Source: Paulinella micropora (Eukaryota > Cercozoa > Imbricatea > Euglyphida > Paulinellidae). Taken from it: DNA of 64,000 nt. Below the pieces are notes generated by a model. The model did no database searches. It saw nothing but the letters and a program-made list of their open reading frames with translations, and was not told the origin of the DNA. Made by a program: the position numbers and the translations under genes. Numbering within the stretch: the stretch's first letter is position 1; each line of letters begins with the position of its first letter. Location: contig WBZZ01002446.1 in the NCBI GenBank assembly GCA_019918135.1, forward strand, positions 35,001 through 99,000, in the 5' to 3' direction. Positions 20,838 to 31,667 of the stretch are shown here, piece by piece.

Positions 20838-21328
20838 ATATTGATCTGTCATGGCCGATCGGCCATGCGCCTCCATCCCTCGATCCAACAGTCACAACAG
20901 TGAATGTTGGGGAGAGAAGAGTGACTCTAACCATCCCTGAATAGCTACCCGCCCGGCGTGTCGGTTTACCTTGCAGGGAATCAACTGCAAATGATTGATG
21001 TTCCCTATGAGAGAGTTCCACAAGACTGGGTACAAGTCGAATGGAGGTACTCAAGGGTTAGCAGACATTTCATGCGGTCTGCCAGCGCATGAGGACGTTT
21101 TGTGGTAAGTGTCTGGGACGCCTTGAAACCTGTCACCACCCCTAGATCTCGGAATGTATATACCCCTTTGATCCCACGTGGTGTATGTCTTATAAAAACA
21201 ACACAACGACATAGCCTCGGAACCAACACAACAACATAGCCTCGGAACCAGTGGGAAGAGGCGCAACCACCTCTTCCCCTGGGGTGCCATACTGTGCACC
21301 CCTGGGGTGCCATACTGTGTACCCCTCC
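20838..21328 (-). mobile_element. Family D retroposon
   Basis: Tail block AGATCAATAT near 20840 and LINE-like head near 21328. The first roughly 23 bp of the head (TGGGGTGCCATACTGTG and flank) are duplicated at 21282-21325. The GAGGCTATG unit occurs twice. Confidence 0.74.
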
Positions 21329-21376
21329 ATCATCATCATCATAATAATAATAATGATAATAATAATAATAATAATA

Positions 21377-21424
21377 GGCTTCCTCAGACTATAGCATCAG
21401 ATCCAGATCCTGGACATGTGCCTC

Positions 21425-21427
<3 letters not shown>
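21377..21427 (-). mobile_element. 52-bp LINE 3' tail unit
   Basis: On the minus strand ATGGAGGCACATGTCC through GAGGAAGCC, between AAT runs; immediately followed by the tail of LINE copy B. Confidence 0.86.
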
Positions 21428-21474
<47 letters not shown>

Positions 21475-24117
21475 GGCTTCCTCATACTATAGCATCAGAT
21501 CCAGATCCTAGGCATGTGCCTCCATTGGGTCCTCGGGGCCAGCCGATCCCAACGCATTGTCAGAACAAGAAACAGAAACATCAGCAACGGCAGCAGCAGG
21601 GGCAGATGAGAGCTGTGTAGTGCATGAAGAGCTAGATGCGAGGGTGTGAGCTGAAGAGAAGAACTCGGAGACACTACTCTGCGCTCCCGACCCCCTCTCT
21701 CTCGCCAGAACTTGAACACTTCGCGGACGGCCGCGCCACGCGAATTAACGTCACTTGGAAGAGAGGGTGGGACAGGAGCTGATGGAGCCTCAGTGAGGTC
21801 AATCACCTCCTCGCCCCCATTCTCTTTCCCAAGCACCGCCCTCTTTACCTCCCTGGCAGACCAACACTCAGACACATACGATCCGAACAAAACATCCAAC
21901 TTTCTGGGGGGACGCAACGCTGTAACCCCCTAACAACGCAACCAGCCTAAAGTTATTGCGGAAGCGAGACTTCCCCTGAAAAAACGTACAAAACAACCGT
22001 GTTTGATCCTCAGGCGACTATCATCCCAACCCCGGCGCACAGAGCCCTCCCGCTCCAGCCCAAGCAACACATCCTCAACCACTACCTCGCCGCCAACATC
22101 CTCGCTACCCTTCCCGCCCCCCCTATCCCCTTCAGCATCCCCCTCCAATGCCACCGAGCCTCTGCGTACTCAGCAACAGCTTTTTACATCTCTCTTCGTG
22201 CATGGGGCAATGCCTTAGGAAGTGCGCTAGAGATTCATTGACATGATCATGACAACAGAAGCAGTGAGGGGACATGCCACTGACCAACTTGCTGCGGTAC
22301 AACGGAAGGCGGTTGTTGCAGCTGAGCAACCTTCGCCGAAGCCGATTGTACTGCGCATCGTCCAGAGCCACCCATCTTGGGAACTCTTTAGTTCCAAAGA
22401 CTTGTCTTAGGATGACCCTCAGACCATCAGTAAGTTCGCTGCCTGCCTGTCACTTGTCGAGTATCAGTTTCTGCACCATCTTGACGTCCTGCTGAAGGGC
22501 CCATTTGTCCACCGTCGAACCCCATCCATCGAGGCCCTCTTGTGGATTATCCTGAAGCTCTTGAAACCCTTGTTGCAGATCCACTGAGTTGCGGATAACG
22601 TCTGCAGCCTCCGTAGTCCAGTCGGTGTCGACTTGAGACGCGATGGCAGGAAATGGCTCCTCCGGTAGAACATACAGCCTTCCATAGAACTTCAGTTGCG
22701 CCGCCAGTCGCAAATGTTCCGTTAAAGAGCGCACCAAGAAGAGCTTCATCCACTTGCTTGTTTTAGGGCTGATGCCGATGATCATCCGCATAGGGCGCAG
22801 CATCGCTGCCTCCAGCTTGGTGAGCTGCGATAGGGGTCGCGCCAGACATCGAAGGCATACTTCAGCTTGGCTCCCACAAGTTGATTCCAGCACATGAGTC
22901 GATACCTAGCCTGCATCTCTCCTGCACACCACAAAGAGTACCAACCTGCCGTGGCGACTTCAGTGACGCGCATAGCCCGCAGGGCCTGCTCCTTCCACTT
23001 CAGGTCGTCGGTGATGACCACTCCAAGGTATTTGTACTGACTGGTGACACAGAGCTTCTGGCCGCGAAATCACACCGGGCTCACCGCGCTCCCTGATTCT
23101 TGGTCGCTTCGCCTTGCTCGTCGTGTAGATGGGCATGATTTCCGTCTTGCCTGGCTTCAAGTTGACTTCAGCCGATAATCTTCCGCGAACTTGGCCACAA
23201 CGTTGACCGACTTCTGAAGCTCGGTGCGATTGTGAGCGATGAGGGCCAGGTCGTCCGCGTAGAGAAGTGCCTTGATGTCGTTCAGCCGCTCCACGTCTGT
23301 GATCTTGAGTGCACTTGCCAATCGTTCGCACAGCTCGTCCATAAAGACGTTGAACTTTCAGCTGCTCCTAACAATACACAGCGCGGGATACGGGTGTCTC
23401 CGAGTGAAGCCAGATCGGACGGTGCCGCTGAAACTCCTCCCCCGCGTGGGTATAGAAGGTGCGAACCTAGCGGTACCTATAGGGTCTTACAGACAAGTAG
23501 AGTAATCCCAGCCGAAGCAGTCAGAAATGCAGCGGCGGATGTTGTGAGTGCATGGGGCAAGGCACAGCCACGCAGGGCACTGGCAAGGCATTGGAACCGA
23601 CTGGAGCCCCCCTCCAATGTGCGCGTCATCATGTATTCCAGTTAGGCAAACCCAGAGAGGTGAAGATTGGGAGAGACCAAAACCGAGATGAGCTGAAGAT
23701 AAGTTGAACATGGAGCCAAGATGGAGCCGAGTCAGGCCTAAGCCTGATTCAAACTCTGCTCCATCTTGGCTCCATGCTCATCCTATCTTCATCGCATCTC
23801 GGTTTGTTGTCTCCCAACGTTCACCTCAGCAGGTTCACCAAACTAGAACTGGAAGCCCCCAGCCATTTATTCGACAGGAAATTCGGCAAAAGTGAGCTAA
23901 CCAGGAACTACCAAACCCAAACCGACAATCAGGCAAAGCGAGCCAACCGACGACCCAACAAACAACCCCACAACCTGCCTGGCCAAACCCCTGCCGAGTG
24001 AATGCCCAGTTGAGAATTGCGCATATCCCAGTGACCGCCCTCCCCAAGCGGTCACCTTCGTGGGAAGAGGCCCAACCACCTCCTCTTCCCGTGGGGTGCC
24101 ATACTGTGCACCCCTCC
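21475..24117 (-). mobile_element. LINE copy B, internally deleted
   Basis: Keeps both LINE ends: the 3' tail at 21475 and the 5' head (GGAGGGGTGCACAGTATGGC) at 24117. The middle is gone. On the plus strand the reverse transcriptase region (YADD at about 23255-23265) runs up to about 23353 and is followed directly by the 5' leader (CTTTCAGCTGCTCCTAACAA), removing about 3.5 kb that contains the start of the ORF, the endonuclease and the first half of the RT. The remaining coding part has several frameshifts. The junction is not GT-AG, so it looks like a deletion rather than a spliced copy. It can only move in trans. Confidence 0.88.
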
Positions 24118-24119
24118 AA

Positions 24120-24149
<30 letters not shown>

Positions 24150-24152
<3 letters not shown>

Positions 24153-24556
24153 ATATCTGAGGCGTACTGATGCAGCTAATGGCATATCCTCAACGGACAT
24201 AAGCCTCCAATACCCTTGTTCGAGGTCCTCCACCCCCCCGTGTCAGTCTCTCGCCTGATGATCGGGGCCACCGATGGAGCTCCTGAGGGCAAGACTGCAC
24301 TAAGCCGAGGTTATTCCGCAGTCCCAACAACCTCTTGCAAGACGTCACCGAATGTGCAAGTGCATACACCAAGCGCGGTTGCTAGAGCTGCCTCGAAACC
24401 CCACCCATAACAATCTGGTGTCTGCTGGGTCCTGGGCTATCAACCAGCATATGCGGAGTTTAAGATCTTTTACGCGCGCAGCGACCCTCCTCCCCAGCAT
24501 CTACCACCAAAGGGTCATGAGTTGGCGTCACAGTTTAACGCCTTGAGGCCATTGGG

Positions 24557-24559
<3 letters not shown>
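24150..24559 (-). mobile_element. Family C retroposon
   Basis: Very close in sequence to the copy at 17338 and with the same start, on the opposite strand; AAT runs on both sides. Confidence 0.78.
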
Positions 24560-24601
<42 letters not shown>

Positions 24602-24602
<1 letters not shown>

Positions 24603-24868
24603 GTGCTTCTCTGTCAATGGCTGATGCATTTCTGCACATGCGCCTCCATCGTCTCACCCGTGAGGGGAGTACGAAGAATTGACGATAGGCTCTAATGACA
24701 CCCCCGCAAGGGCAGTTCCAACACTTCCAGACGGACCGGTATGTTCAATGAAAATACTGGTCCAGACGGATCGGTATGTTCAATGAAAATACTGGTGGCA
24801 CCGACGGGAATCGAACTGGCGACAGGGCCCAGATGGTAGAACTTGACCACTGGGCTATCACGGTGTCC
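24602..24868 (-). mobile_element. SINE-A, full length
   Basis: A-long form between a family C and a family E element. Confidence 0.9.
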
Positions 24869-24900
<32 letters not shown>

Positions 24901-24903
<3 letters not shown>

Positions 24904-26400
24904 TAGGGGCTGCGCCAACACCTGAAAGGATGGTTTGCAGTGCGCTTCGCCCCCCCCCCCCCCCCCCACCCCACCCCACATCACCCGTTCCCCTCTCTTC
25001 CCAAGGTCGCTTTTCCTCTCATTCGCACATGCACAACTTTTACAGCCTTGGAGCATTCTCAGCCATTCATTTTGGTGCCGGCGAATTCGCTTCGGGTACG
25101 TACAATTACAGTGCTTGGGTTCCCGGGGGGAGGGTCCCCCGGACCCCCCCCCCTTTCCACAATCGACAGGGTACGTTCACTTGCCGGACTTAACCGGCGT
25201 AAACCCTTTTGGCACAACTCTTAGAGCCTTAGATCATTCTCAGCCATTCATTTTGGTGCCTGCTCATTCGCGTGGGGCTGGGTTTCCCGGGGAGGGCCCC
25301 CCGGATCCCCCCCTTCCCCGTCGACAGGGTGCGTTCGATTGCAGGAGGTACCAGCAGAACGCAAGTGTAAGCTCTGGTGGCACAAAAACCTAAAATCTCT
25401 GGTTTCTGTGCCACCCGGAGCCAAATTTTTTTTATCTCCGGAGAGGAGCTCACCGAGAGGTGTCGGGTACACCAAACATCAGCCTCAAATTCCTTCTGGT
25501 GTGCGCGAACGGCAACCTTAATTTTCTTGTTTTTACGCCACCGGCACCACAATTTTTTATATTTTCGAAGAGAGCTCATCAAGAAGTGTCAGATAACCAA
25601 ATATCAGCCGCTAAATCCCTCTGGTGTGAGGCGCCTGGTGGCAAAAAGACCTCAATTTTCTGGTTTGTGTGCCACCCGCGACCAAAACGGGTACGTACAA
25701 TTGCAGGGCTGGGGTTCCCGTGGGGAGTGCCCCCCGGAGCCTCCCTTCCCCGTCGACAGGGTACGTTCCATTGCCGGAGGTATCGGCAAGTACTCCCAAA
25801 AAACAAGGAATTTCGGCATTCAGGACACTCCCCTAACGCAAATATTTGCGCGAATTCCAAAAAAAACTATATCAGCATCAACATCGAGTCTGCAGCTAGC
25901 CACCCTGTCAATATGACTCCCAACTCCTCCTGGTTCACACAAACGATGATTTATTCCGACGAGGGTGCAGAAAATAGGCTTAAAAAACCAAGGAATTTTC
26001 GCATTCAGGACACTGACCTAACGCAAATATTTGCGTGAATTCCAAAGAATCATATCAGCATCAACATCGAGTCTGGGGCTAGCCACCCTGCAAATATGAG
26101 CTCCCAACTTTTCCTGGTTCACACAAACCATGATTTATTCCGACAGGGGTGCGAAAAAAAACAAGGAATTTTGGCATTCAGGACACTCCCCTAACGCAAA
26201 TATTTGCGTGAATTCCAAAAAAATCATATCTACATCAACATCGAGTCTGGGGCTAGCCACCCTGCAAATATGAGCTCCCAACTCCTCGTTCCGACAAACC
26301 ATGATTTATTCCGACAGGGGCGGAAATGGGGGGGGTACACAATTTCCATTTTCCCCCTCCCCCCAACCCCCCCATCCCCTACTCCCAACACCTTTCAGGG

Positions 26401-26401
<1 letters not shown>
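24901..26401 (-). mobile_element. Family E repeat, copy 5 (longest)
   Basis: About 1.5 kb. On the plus strand it starts CTAGGGGCTGCGCCAACACC and ends CTCCCAACACCTTTCAGGG. The right part holds three tandem units of about 180 bp (about 25805-26330), each with the CGCAAATATTTGCG palindrome or a one-base variant (about 25838, 26018 and 26200) and with GAGTCTGGGGCTAGCCACCC. The left part holds diverged blocks with GTCGACAGGGT and GCCACC. Confidence 0.72.
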
Positions 26402-26434
<33 letters not shown>

Positions 26435-26436
<2 letters not shown>

Positions 26437-26702
26437 GTGCTTCTCTGTCAATGGCTGATGCATTTCTGCACATGCGCCTCCATCGTCTCACCCGTGAGGG
26501 GAGTACGAAGAATTGACGATAAGCTCTAATGACACCCCCGCAAGGGCAGTTCCAACACTTCCAGACGGACCGGTATGTTCAATGAAAATACTGGTCCAGA
26601 CGGACCGGTATGTTCAATGAAAATACTGGTGGCACCGACGGGAATCGAACTGGCGACAGGGCCCAGATGGTAGAACTTGACCACTGGGCTATCACGGTGT
26701 CC
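26435..26702 (-). mobile_element. SINE-A, full length
   Basis: A-long form with both internal units reading GGTCCGTCTGG. Confidence 0.9.
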
Positions 26703-26731
26703 AAAATAATAATAATAATAATAATAATAAT

Positions 26732-26998
26732 AGTGCTTCTCTGTCAATGGCTGATGCATTTCTGCACATGCGCCTCCATCGTCTCACCCGTGAGGGGAGT
26801 ACGAAGAATTGACGATAAGCTCTAATGACACCCCCGCAAGGGCAGTTCCAACACTTCCAGACGGGCCGGTATGTTCAATGAAAATACTGGTCCAGATGGA
26901 TCGGTATGTTCAATGAAAATACTGGTGGCACCGACGGGAATCGAACTGGCGACAGGGCCCAGATGGTAGAACTTGACCACTGGGCTATCACGGTGTCC
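26732..26998 (-). mobile_element. SINE-A, full length
   Basis: A-long form; one of a close series of minus-strand SINEs spaced only by 25-35 bp AAT runs. Confidence 0.9.
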
Positions 26999-27034
26999 AT
27001 AATAATAATAATAATAATAATAATAATATAATAA

Positions 27035-27267
27035 TCGTGCTTCCCTGTCAATGGCTGATGCAAATCTGCTCATGCGCCTCCATCGTCTCACCCGTGAGGG
27101 GAGTACGAAGAATTGACGATAGGCTCTAATGACACCCCTGCACAGGCAGTTCCAACACTTCCAGACGGACCGGTATGTTCAATGAAAATACTGGTGGCAC
27201 CGACGGGAATCGAACTGGCGACAGGGCCCAGATGGTAGAACTTGACCACTGGGCTATCACGGTGTCC
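27035..27267 (-). mobile_element. SINE-A, short form
   Basis: One internal unit; the 3' end reads GGGAAGCACGATT rather than AGAAGCACTATT. Confidence 0.87.
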
Positions 27268-27269
27268 AA

Positions 27270-27320
<51 letters not shown>

Positions 27321-27321
<1 letters not shown>

Positions 27322-27558
27322 GTGCTTCTCAATGGCGAATGCATTTCTGCACATGTGCCTCCATCGTCTCACCCGTGAGGGGAGTACGAAGATTTGACGA
27401 TAGGCTCTACTGACACCCCCGCAAGGCAGCTCCAAGCCTTCCAGACAGACCAATGTTTTCAAAAAAAATATCCTTTGAAAATACTGGCACCGACGGGAAT
27501 CGAACTGGCGACAGGTCCCAGATGGTAGACCTTAACCACTGGGCTATCGCGGTGCCAC
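27321..27558 (-). mobile_element. SINE-A2
   Basis: Has the A2 middle (CAAAGGATATTTTTTTTGAA) and head GTGGCACCGCGATAGCCCAG; the 3' end has lost ACAG in ATTGAGAAGCACT. Confidence 0.8.
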
Positions 27559-27584
27559 AATAATAATAATAATAATAATAATAA

Positions 27585-27608
27585 TAGTGCTTCTCTGTCA
27601 ATGGCTGA

Positions 27609-27610
<2 letters not shown>
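27585..27610 (-). mobile_element. SINE-A 3' end remnant, 26 bp
   Basis: CATCAGCCATTGACAGAGAA plus GCACT on the minus strand, between two AAT runs. Confidence 0.75.
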
Positions 27611-27643
<33 letters not shown>

Positions 27644-27644
<1 letters not shown>

Positions 27645-27909
27645 GTGCTTCTCTGTCAATGGCTGATGCATTTCTGCACATGCGCCTCCATCGTCTCACC
27701 CGTGAGGGGAGTACGAAGATTTGACGATAAGCTCTAATGACACCCCCGCAAGGGCAGTTCCAACACTTCCAGACGGGCCGGTATGTTCAATGAAAATACT
27801 GGTCCAGACGGATCGGTATGTTCAATGAAAATACTGGTGGCACCGACGGGAATCGAACTGGCGACAGGGCTCAGATGGTAGAACTTGACCACTGGGCTAT
27901 CACGGTGTC
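27644..27909 (-). mobile_element. SINE-A, full length
   Basis: A-long form; GAGCCCTGTCGCC in the head. Confidence 0.89.
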
Positions 27910-27936
27910 AATAATAATAATAATAATAATAATAAT

Positions 27937-28202
27937 AGTGCTTCTCTGTCAATGGCTGATGCATTTCTGCACATGCGCCTCCATCGTCTCACCCGTGAGG
28001 GGAGTACGAAGAATTGACGATAGGCTGTAATGACACCCCCGCAAGGGCAGTTCCAACACTTCCAGACGGACCGGTATGTTCAATGAAAATACTGGTCCAG
28101 ACGGACCGGTATGTTCAATGAAAATACTGGTGGCACCGACGGGAATCGAACTGGCGACAGGGCCCAGATGGTAGAACTTGACCACTGGGCTATCAGGGTG
28201 TC
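27937..28202 (-). mobile_element. SINE-A, full length
   Basis: A-long form; head reads ACACCCTGATAGCCC. Confidence 0.89.
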
Positions 28203-28231
28203 AAAATAATAATAATAATAATAATAATAAT

Positions 28232-28494
28232 AGTGCTTCTCTGTCAATGGCTGATGCATTTCTGCACATGCGCCTCCATCGTCTCACGGGGAGTACGAAG
28301 AATTGACGATAAGCTCTAATGACACCCCCGCAAGGGCAGTTCCAACACTTCCAGACGGGCCGGTATGTTTAATGAAAATACTGGTCCAGAAATAGACCGG
28401 TATGTTCAATGAAAATACTGGTGGCACCGACGGGAATCGAACTGGCGACAGGGCCCAGATGGTAGAACTTGACCACTGGGCTATCACGGTGTCC
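28232..28494 (-). mobile_element. SINE-A (TCTATTTC subtype)
   Basis: Last SINE of the first tract; four bases of CCTCACGGGTGAG are missing (CCCCGTGAG on the minus strand). Confidence 0.88.
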
Positions 28495-28525
28495 ATAATA
28501 ATAATAATAATAATAATAATGATAA

Positions 28526-28580
28526 TAATAACAGCAGACTTTTCCGTCAGCTTTGATCCTGTGGGACATGTGTCTCCGTG
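28526..28580 (-). mobile_element. Family F-like 3' end at the tract edge
   Basis: On the minus strand GGAGACACATGTCCCACAGG, then ATCAAAGCTGACGGAAAAGT and CTGCTGTT before the run. It resembles family F but is diverged, and its 5' limit is unclear because the sequence passes without a break into unassigned DNA. Confidence 0.5.
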
Positions 28581-28992
28581 GGTATCACGAAGCACTTTTA
28601 TTGTGCTAGAGCATTTCAAACTTTTTTTGTGGATTATAATGAGAAAGAGGAAGCGCAATTAAGTGTCGAATCGCGATGTCGCGTGGTCAGGCGTTCTGAC
28701 CGTTGGCTGTTTTCCAGGGGCCTTGTGCCATGTCGAGGTCTCCATGGGCTGCCCAGCCTGAGAACGAAGCCGACTCCGGTGATACGTGGAAAACTTATGT
28801 CCTGGCTGGCTTTCTTTGGTCATCTCTGCCCCGCAGCTCTCTCTTCGTTCTTCCTCTGCTCGGGACCATTATCTTGACTTTTCCCGATGCGTTCCACCTC
28901 CTTGCTTCTGAATTTATAGTGGCTGAGAACCCCTCATGGTGTGTTGACAGGTCCCTCGGCGACTGCATCGCACAGGTTGCCAAGTTTGTTGT

Positions 28993-29106
28993 GGAAGAGA
29001 GAGAGAGAGAGGGAGGGAGGGAGAGAGAGGGGAGAGAGAGAGAGAAAGAGAGAGAGAGAGGGGGGGGGGGAGGGAGGGAGGGAGGGAGAGAGGGAAGAGG
29101 GAGAGA
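28993..29106. repeat. (GA)n-rich simple repeat
   Basis: Interrupted GA/GGGA repeat of about 110 bp. In the gene model at 55.6-56.4 kb similar runs lie within introns as CT on the coding strand; here no exon is assigned next to it on the minus strand. Confidence 0.9.
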
Positions 29107-29295
29107 CAGACGGACAGACAGAGAATGAGAGTGTGCCAGAAGGAACAGAAACACAAGCTGGGTCTGATGCAGGGACATCCAGAAGAAAATTTGTGAGCGA
29201 AAATAGAGGGGAAGTTTAACTTAGGAAAATGGATGTGCAGAGCAGAAGAGAGAGGGAGTGAAAAGAAGAGAAGAAACGAGAAGAGGAGAGAGGAA

Positions 29296-29504
29296 TGAGG
29301 ACATCTGCAAAGCGGCGGGCGCCACCCTGTTCCATGAGCAACGCCTATGTCGCATACAAAGATGGTATGCGGGCAACGTTCGCTTGCAGACCATCGAGAA
29401 GCGGACCAAGAAGAGCCTATATCCACGCTACGATTACTTGCGCACGATCCGTGTCTGCACGTACGATCCCGATTCTTCATGCTATTTCCTCTCGTGCAGC
29501 ATTA
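29296..29504 (+). CDS. Possible orphan exon with a CYFLSC motif
   Basis: An open stretch of about 70 codons (DICKAAGATLFHEQRLCR..., RYDYLRTIRVCTYDPDSSCY, FLSCSIR) ends at AG|GTGTATG, an acceptable splice donor. The C...C-x4-C layout with a preceding tyrosine-rich stretch recalls the first half of a SWIM-type zinc motif of MULE-like transposases, but the second half (C-x-H) is not found downstream. Its composition looks more like protein than its surroundings. The start within the GA-rich run is arbitrary. Confidence 0.25.
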
Positions 29505-29747
29505 GGTGTATGTTTTCACAGGGTCTTGTTTGTGTTTAATGTTTGCACGCATGTCTGTACTTATTCCCTGCTGCTAGCTTTGCGGCGTTTCTTGCAACTC
29601 CCCTCAGTCTGCTTTGGTACAACTTCCTGGAATCTACCTTTCCTCCCCCACTTCGCGCTTCAGTTATCGCCAAACGAGTCATCTGCGACCAGGTCCCAGC
29701 CTCCTCAACCTGTACGCGCACCAATTCAAAACAACATTTCACACACA

Positions 29748-29750
29748 CAA

Positions 29751-29781
<31 letters not shown>

Positions 29782-29795
29782 CAGACACACACTTA
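29748..29795. repeat. (CA)n simple repeat
   Basis: CACACA run with a few interruptions. Confidence 0.9.
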
Positions 29796-31667
29796 TTTAG
29801 TTGGTTTACTCGCCAGTGGTGCTGTCCTTAATGTACTTCAGCCTCTCCAAGTCTGTCCCTCCTCCTTGCTGCTACCTCTGGCTGAAGATTTAGGACCCGA
29901 CGCTTTTGCTGTTCATGTAGGATGGAGGGAAAAAGTACCTTTCAGGCACGGCGAAAAATCTACCTCACCTTATGGGGTACACTGAAGGTCGCCTTTTGCA
30001 ATCATTCAAAAGCTCAATCTTGAGGGCTATTTCTTAAAGGACTGTTTTTGGAGTTGTGTTGCATTCGAGGGGGCGGGTATGTAGGTTGGCTTAAGCTTTG
30101 TAGTAAAACTAAAAAACTTCAACACATTTGCATTTTTGCTTTTTGAACGGCGCTTATGGAGAAATTTTCCAAAGCATATTTACGTACATGTGTGTTTATA
30201 AAGGCAAATTGGTGCGTATGGCCCTTTGTACAAATGTTCAACTTTGGTACTCTTCATCCTGCTCTTCGCAGATGCGAGGCCAGTAGCAACTCGTTCGTGT
30301 GTCTTGGTTCGTTGAGTGGTCCCGCGCGTGAGCTTGCATAACTTTTGCATGTGCCTCTTGTCTCTTGCGTTCCCTACGCTGTTACTGCAGGATGGTGCCC
30401 TCCCAAGTATACTCTTCTGGTTGTCAATTTGGTCCGTTTCGTCCACTCTTAATGGTCCATGGATTGCTTTCCTTTTCACATTAGGTCAGCATTCCTTGGT
30501 CCGCCTTCCTTGTTATGCAAAGGTACAGCCCCTCTGGCCAGTGTATGAATCGAATATCGTGCGTGTGTTGCAGTGCCTCTGGTCCTTTAGATAACGTTGA
30601 CAGTGTCAGTAAGAAAGATGAGGGACATGGTTTTGATGCAGTATCTGCAAAGCTAACAGAGTCTCCTGTTAGTTCGAGCTCGGAACTGCCTTGAAGCTAG
30701 CACTGCTCATCGTAAGTATCATATATAAGGCTAGATCGATAAATTATGTGCATCATAAGCCATGACTCGCCATCATTATTTGCATCGACAATTCACAGTT
30801 TCAAAGACCAAAGGTGTATCAGACCAGTCTTGACATTTCCACTCGTGCGCATAGATTCAACAAAGTAAGCTTATCAGCAAGAAAGTTGGAGAAAGGTCAT
30901 TTATGCACATTCACCTGTCTCCTATGAATGAACGATAGTCCATGCCCGCCGAAGTGGCCGATAGTGCGGCAGCGGCGGGATGATCATCAGTTGGCATTGC
31001 GGCACTCGGGACCGTCAGTTTTGGAGGTTTTTTCCACGACGTGGTGGGGAAGAACTCGCTAGTAACCGGCCGTTGTAGCGGCAGCCTGGGTGTCAAAAGC
31101 ACCTACCATTCATTGACCATGGCCTCCGCAATTGCTTCAGTTAACGACCTGCAACCGGTGCGTCCTCCTTCCGCTGGTAGTAACTTACAGAAGGATGAAT
31201 TCAACTAACAATGAGAACAATTCCCGCCAGTCCTCGAACGAAGTCAAAAAGATGTACTGCCACGAAAAACTGCCTTTTAAGTGGCAGTGATATGATGTAA
31301 AAAGGTATTTGTAAAACTAGTGCCATCAGTACCAGAACAAATACCAACAAGACAATTAATATCTAATATATAAAAACTAGTATAATTATCAATACTAACC
31401 AGTAATATGCGTGAGAATAACTTATTAATCTTCCGTATACTTGCAGTGTCCTACAGTAGATACTTTATTGAGAAAAGTGCGCCAAGGGAACGGCCCGATC
31501 ATATACTAGGCCGGACATACGTAATGGCTCTAACGACACACATTACATATGCCGGCCTGCTCTACTACCTTGATAAATTCAGGCAGCTTGGGCCTTTGAG
31601 TAGGTAAGAGAGGACACCAAGTGTTACGATAGTAAGCTTGATAGACACGTGTTTTAATTTCTTCATG

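Larger units (their letters stand above)
1..28531. repeat. Tract of ATT-run-separated retroposons
   Basis: Nearly every base belongs either to a retroposon or to an (ATT)n/(AAT)n run. Elements abut the run at both their 5' and 3' ends, with no other target sequence between neighbours. Strand comes in blocks: minus from 1 to about 7.4 kb, plus from 8.4 to 20.0 kb (family E copy 1 being the exception), and minus from 20.05 to 28.5 kb. Elements in plus blocks are flanked by ATT and those in minus blocks by AAT. This fits insertion into the run itself with polarity set by the run. Confidence 0.9.
28581..31667. other. Unassigned DNA, about 3.1 kb
   Basis: No gene recognised. It holds a GA-rich run (28993-29106), a CA run (about 29748-29795), a possible exon at 29296-29504, a 29-codon plus ORF near 31123 (MASAIASVNDLQPVRPPSAG...), and an 8-bp inverted pair ACTGCCAC/GTGGCAGT near 31259-31288. 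The longer open frames over the GA run are low-complexity by-products. Confidence 0.5.

Noticed and set aside
6307-21492. Long open frames of poly-Ile, poly-Leu, poly-Tyr or poly-Asn in many places
   Set aside because: Translations of ATT/AAT runs joined to SINE sequence; no start context and no conservation.
23340-23360. Junction of LINE copy B as a spliced retrocopy
   Set aside because: The missing segment neither begins with GT nor ends with AG in the sense direction; a deletion with minimal homology fits better.
28914-29480. 188-codon minus-strand ORF rich in Ser, Leu and Pro
   Set aside because: Its core is the CT strand of the GA repeat; the flanks show no family and a better frame lies on the plus strand.
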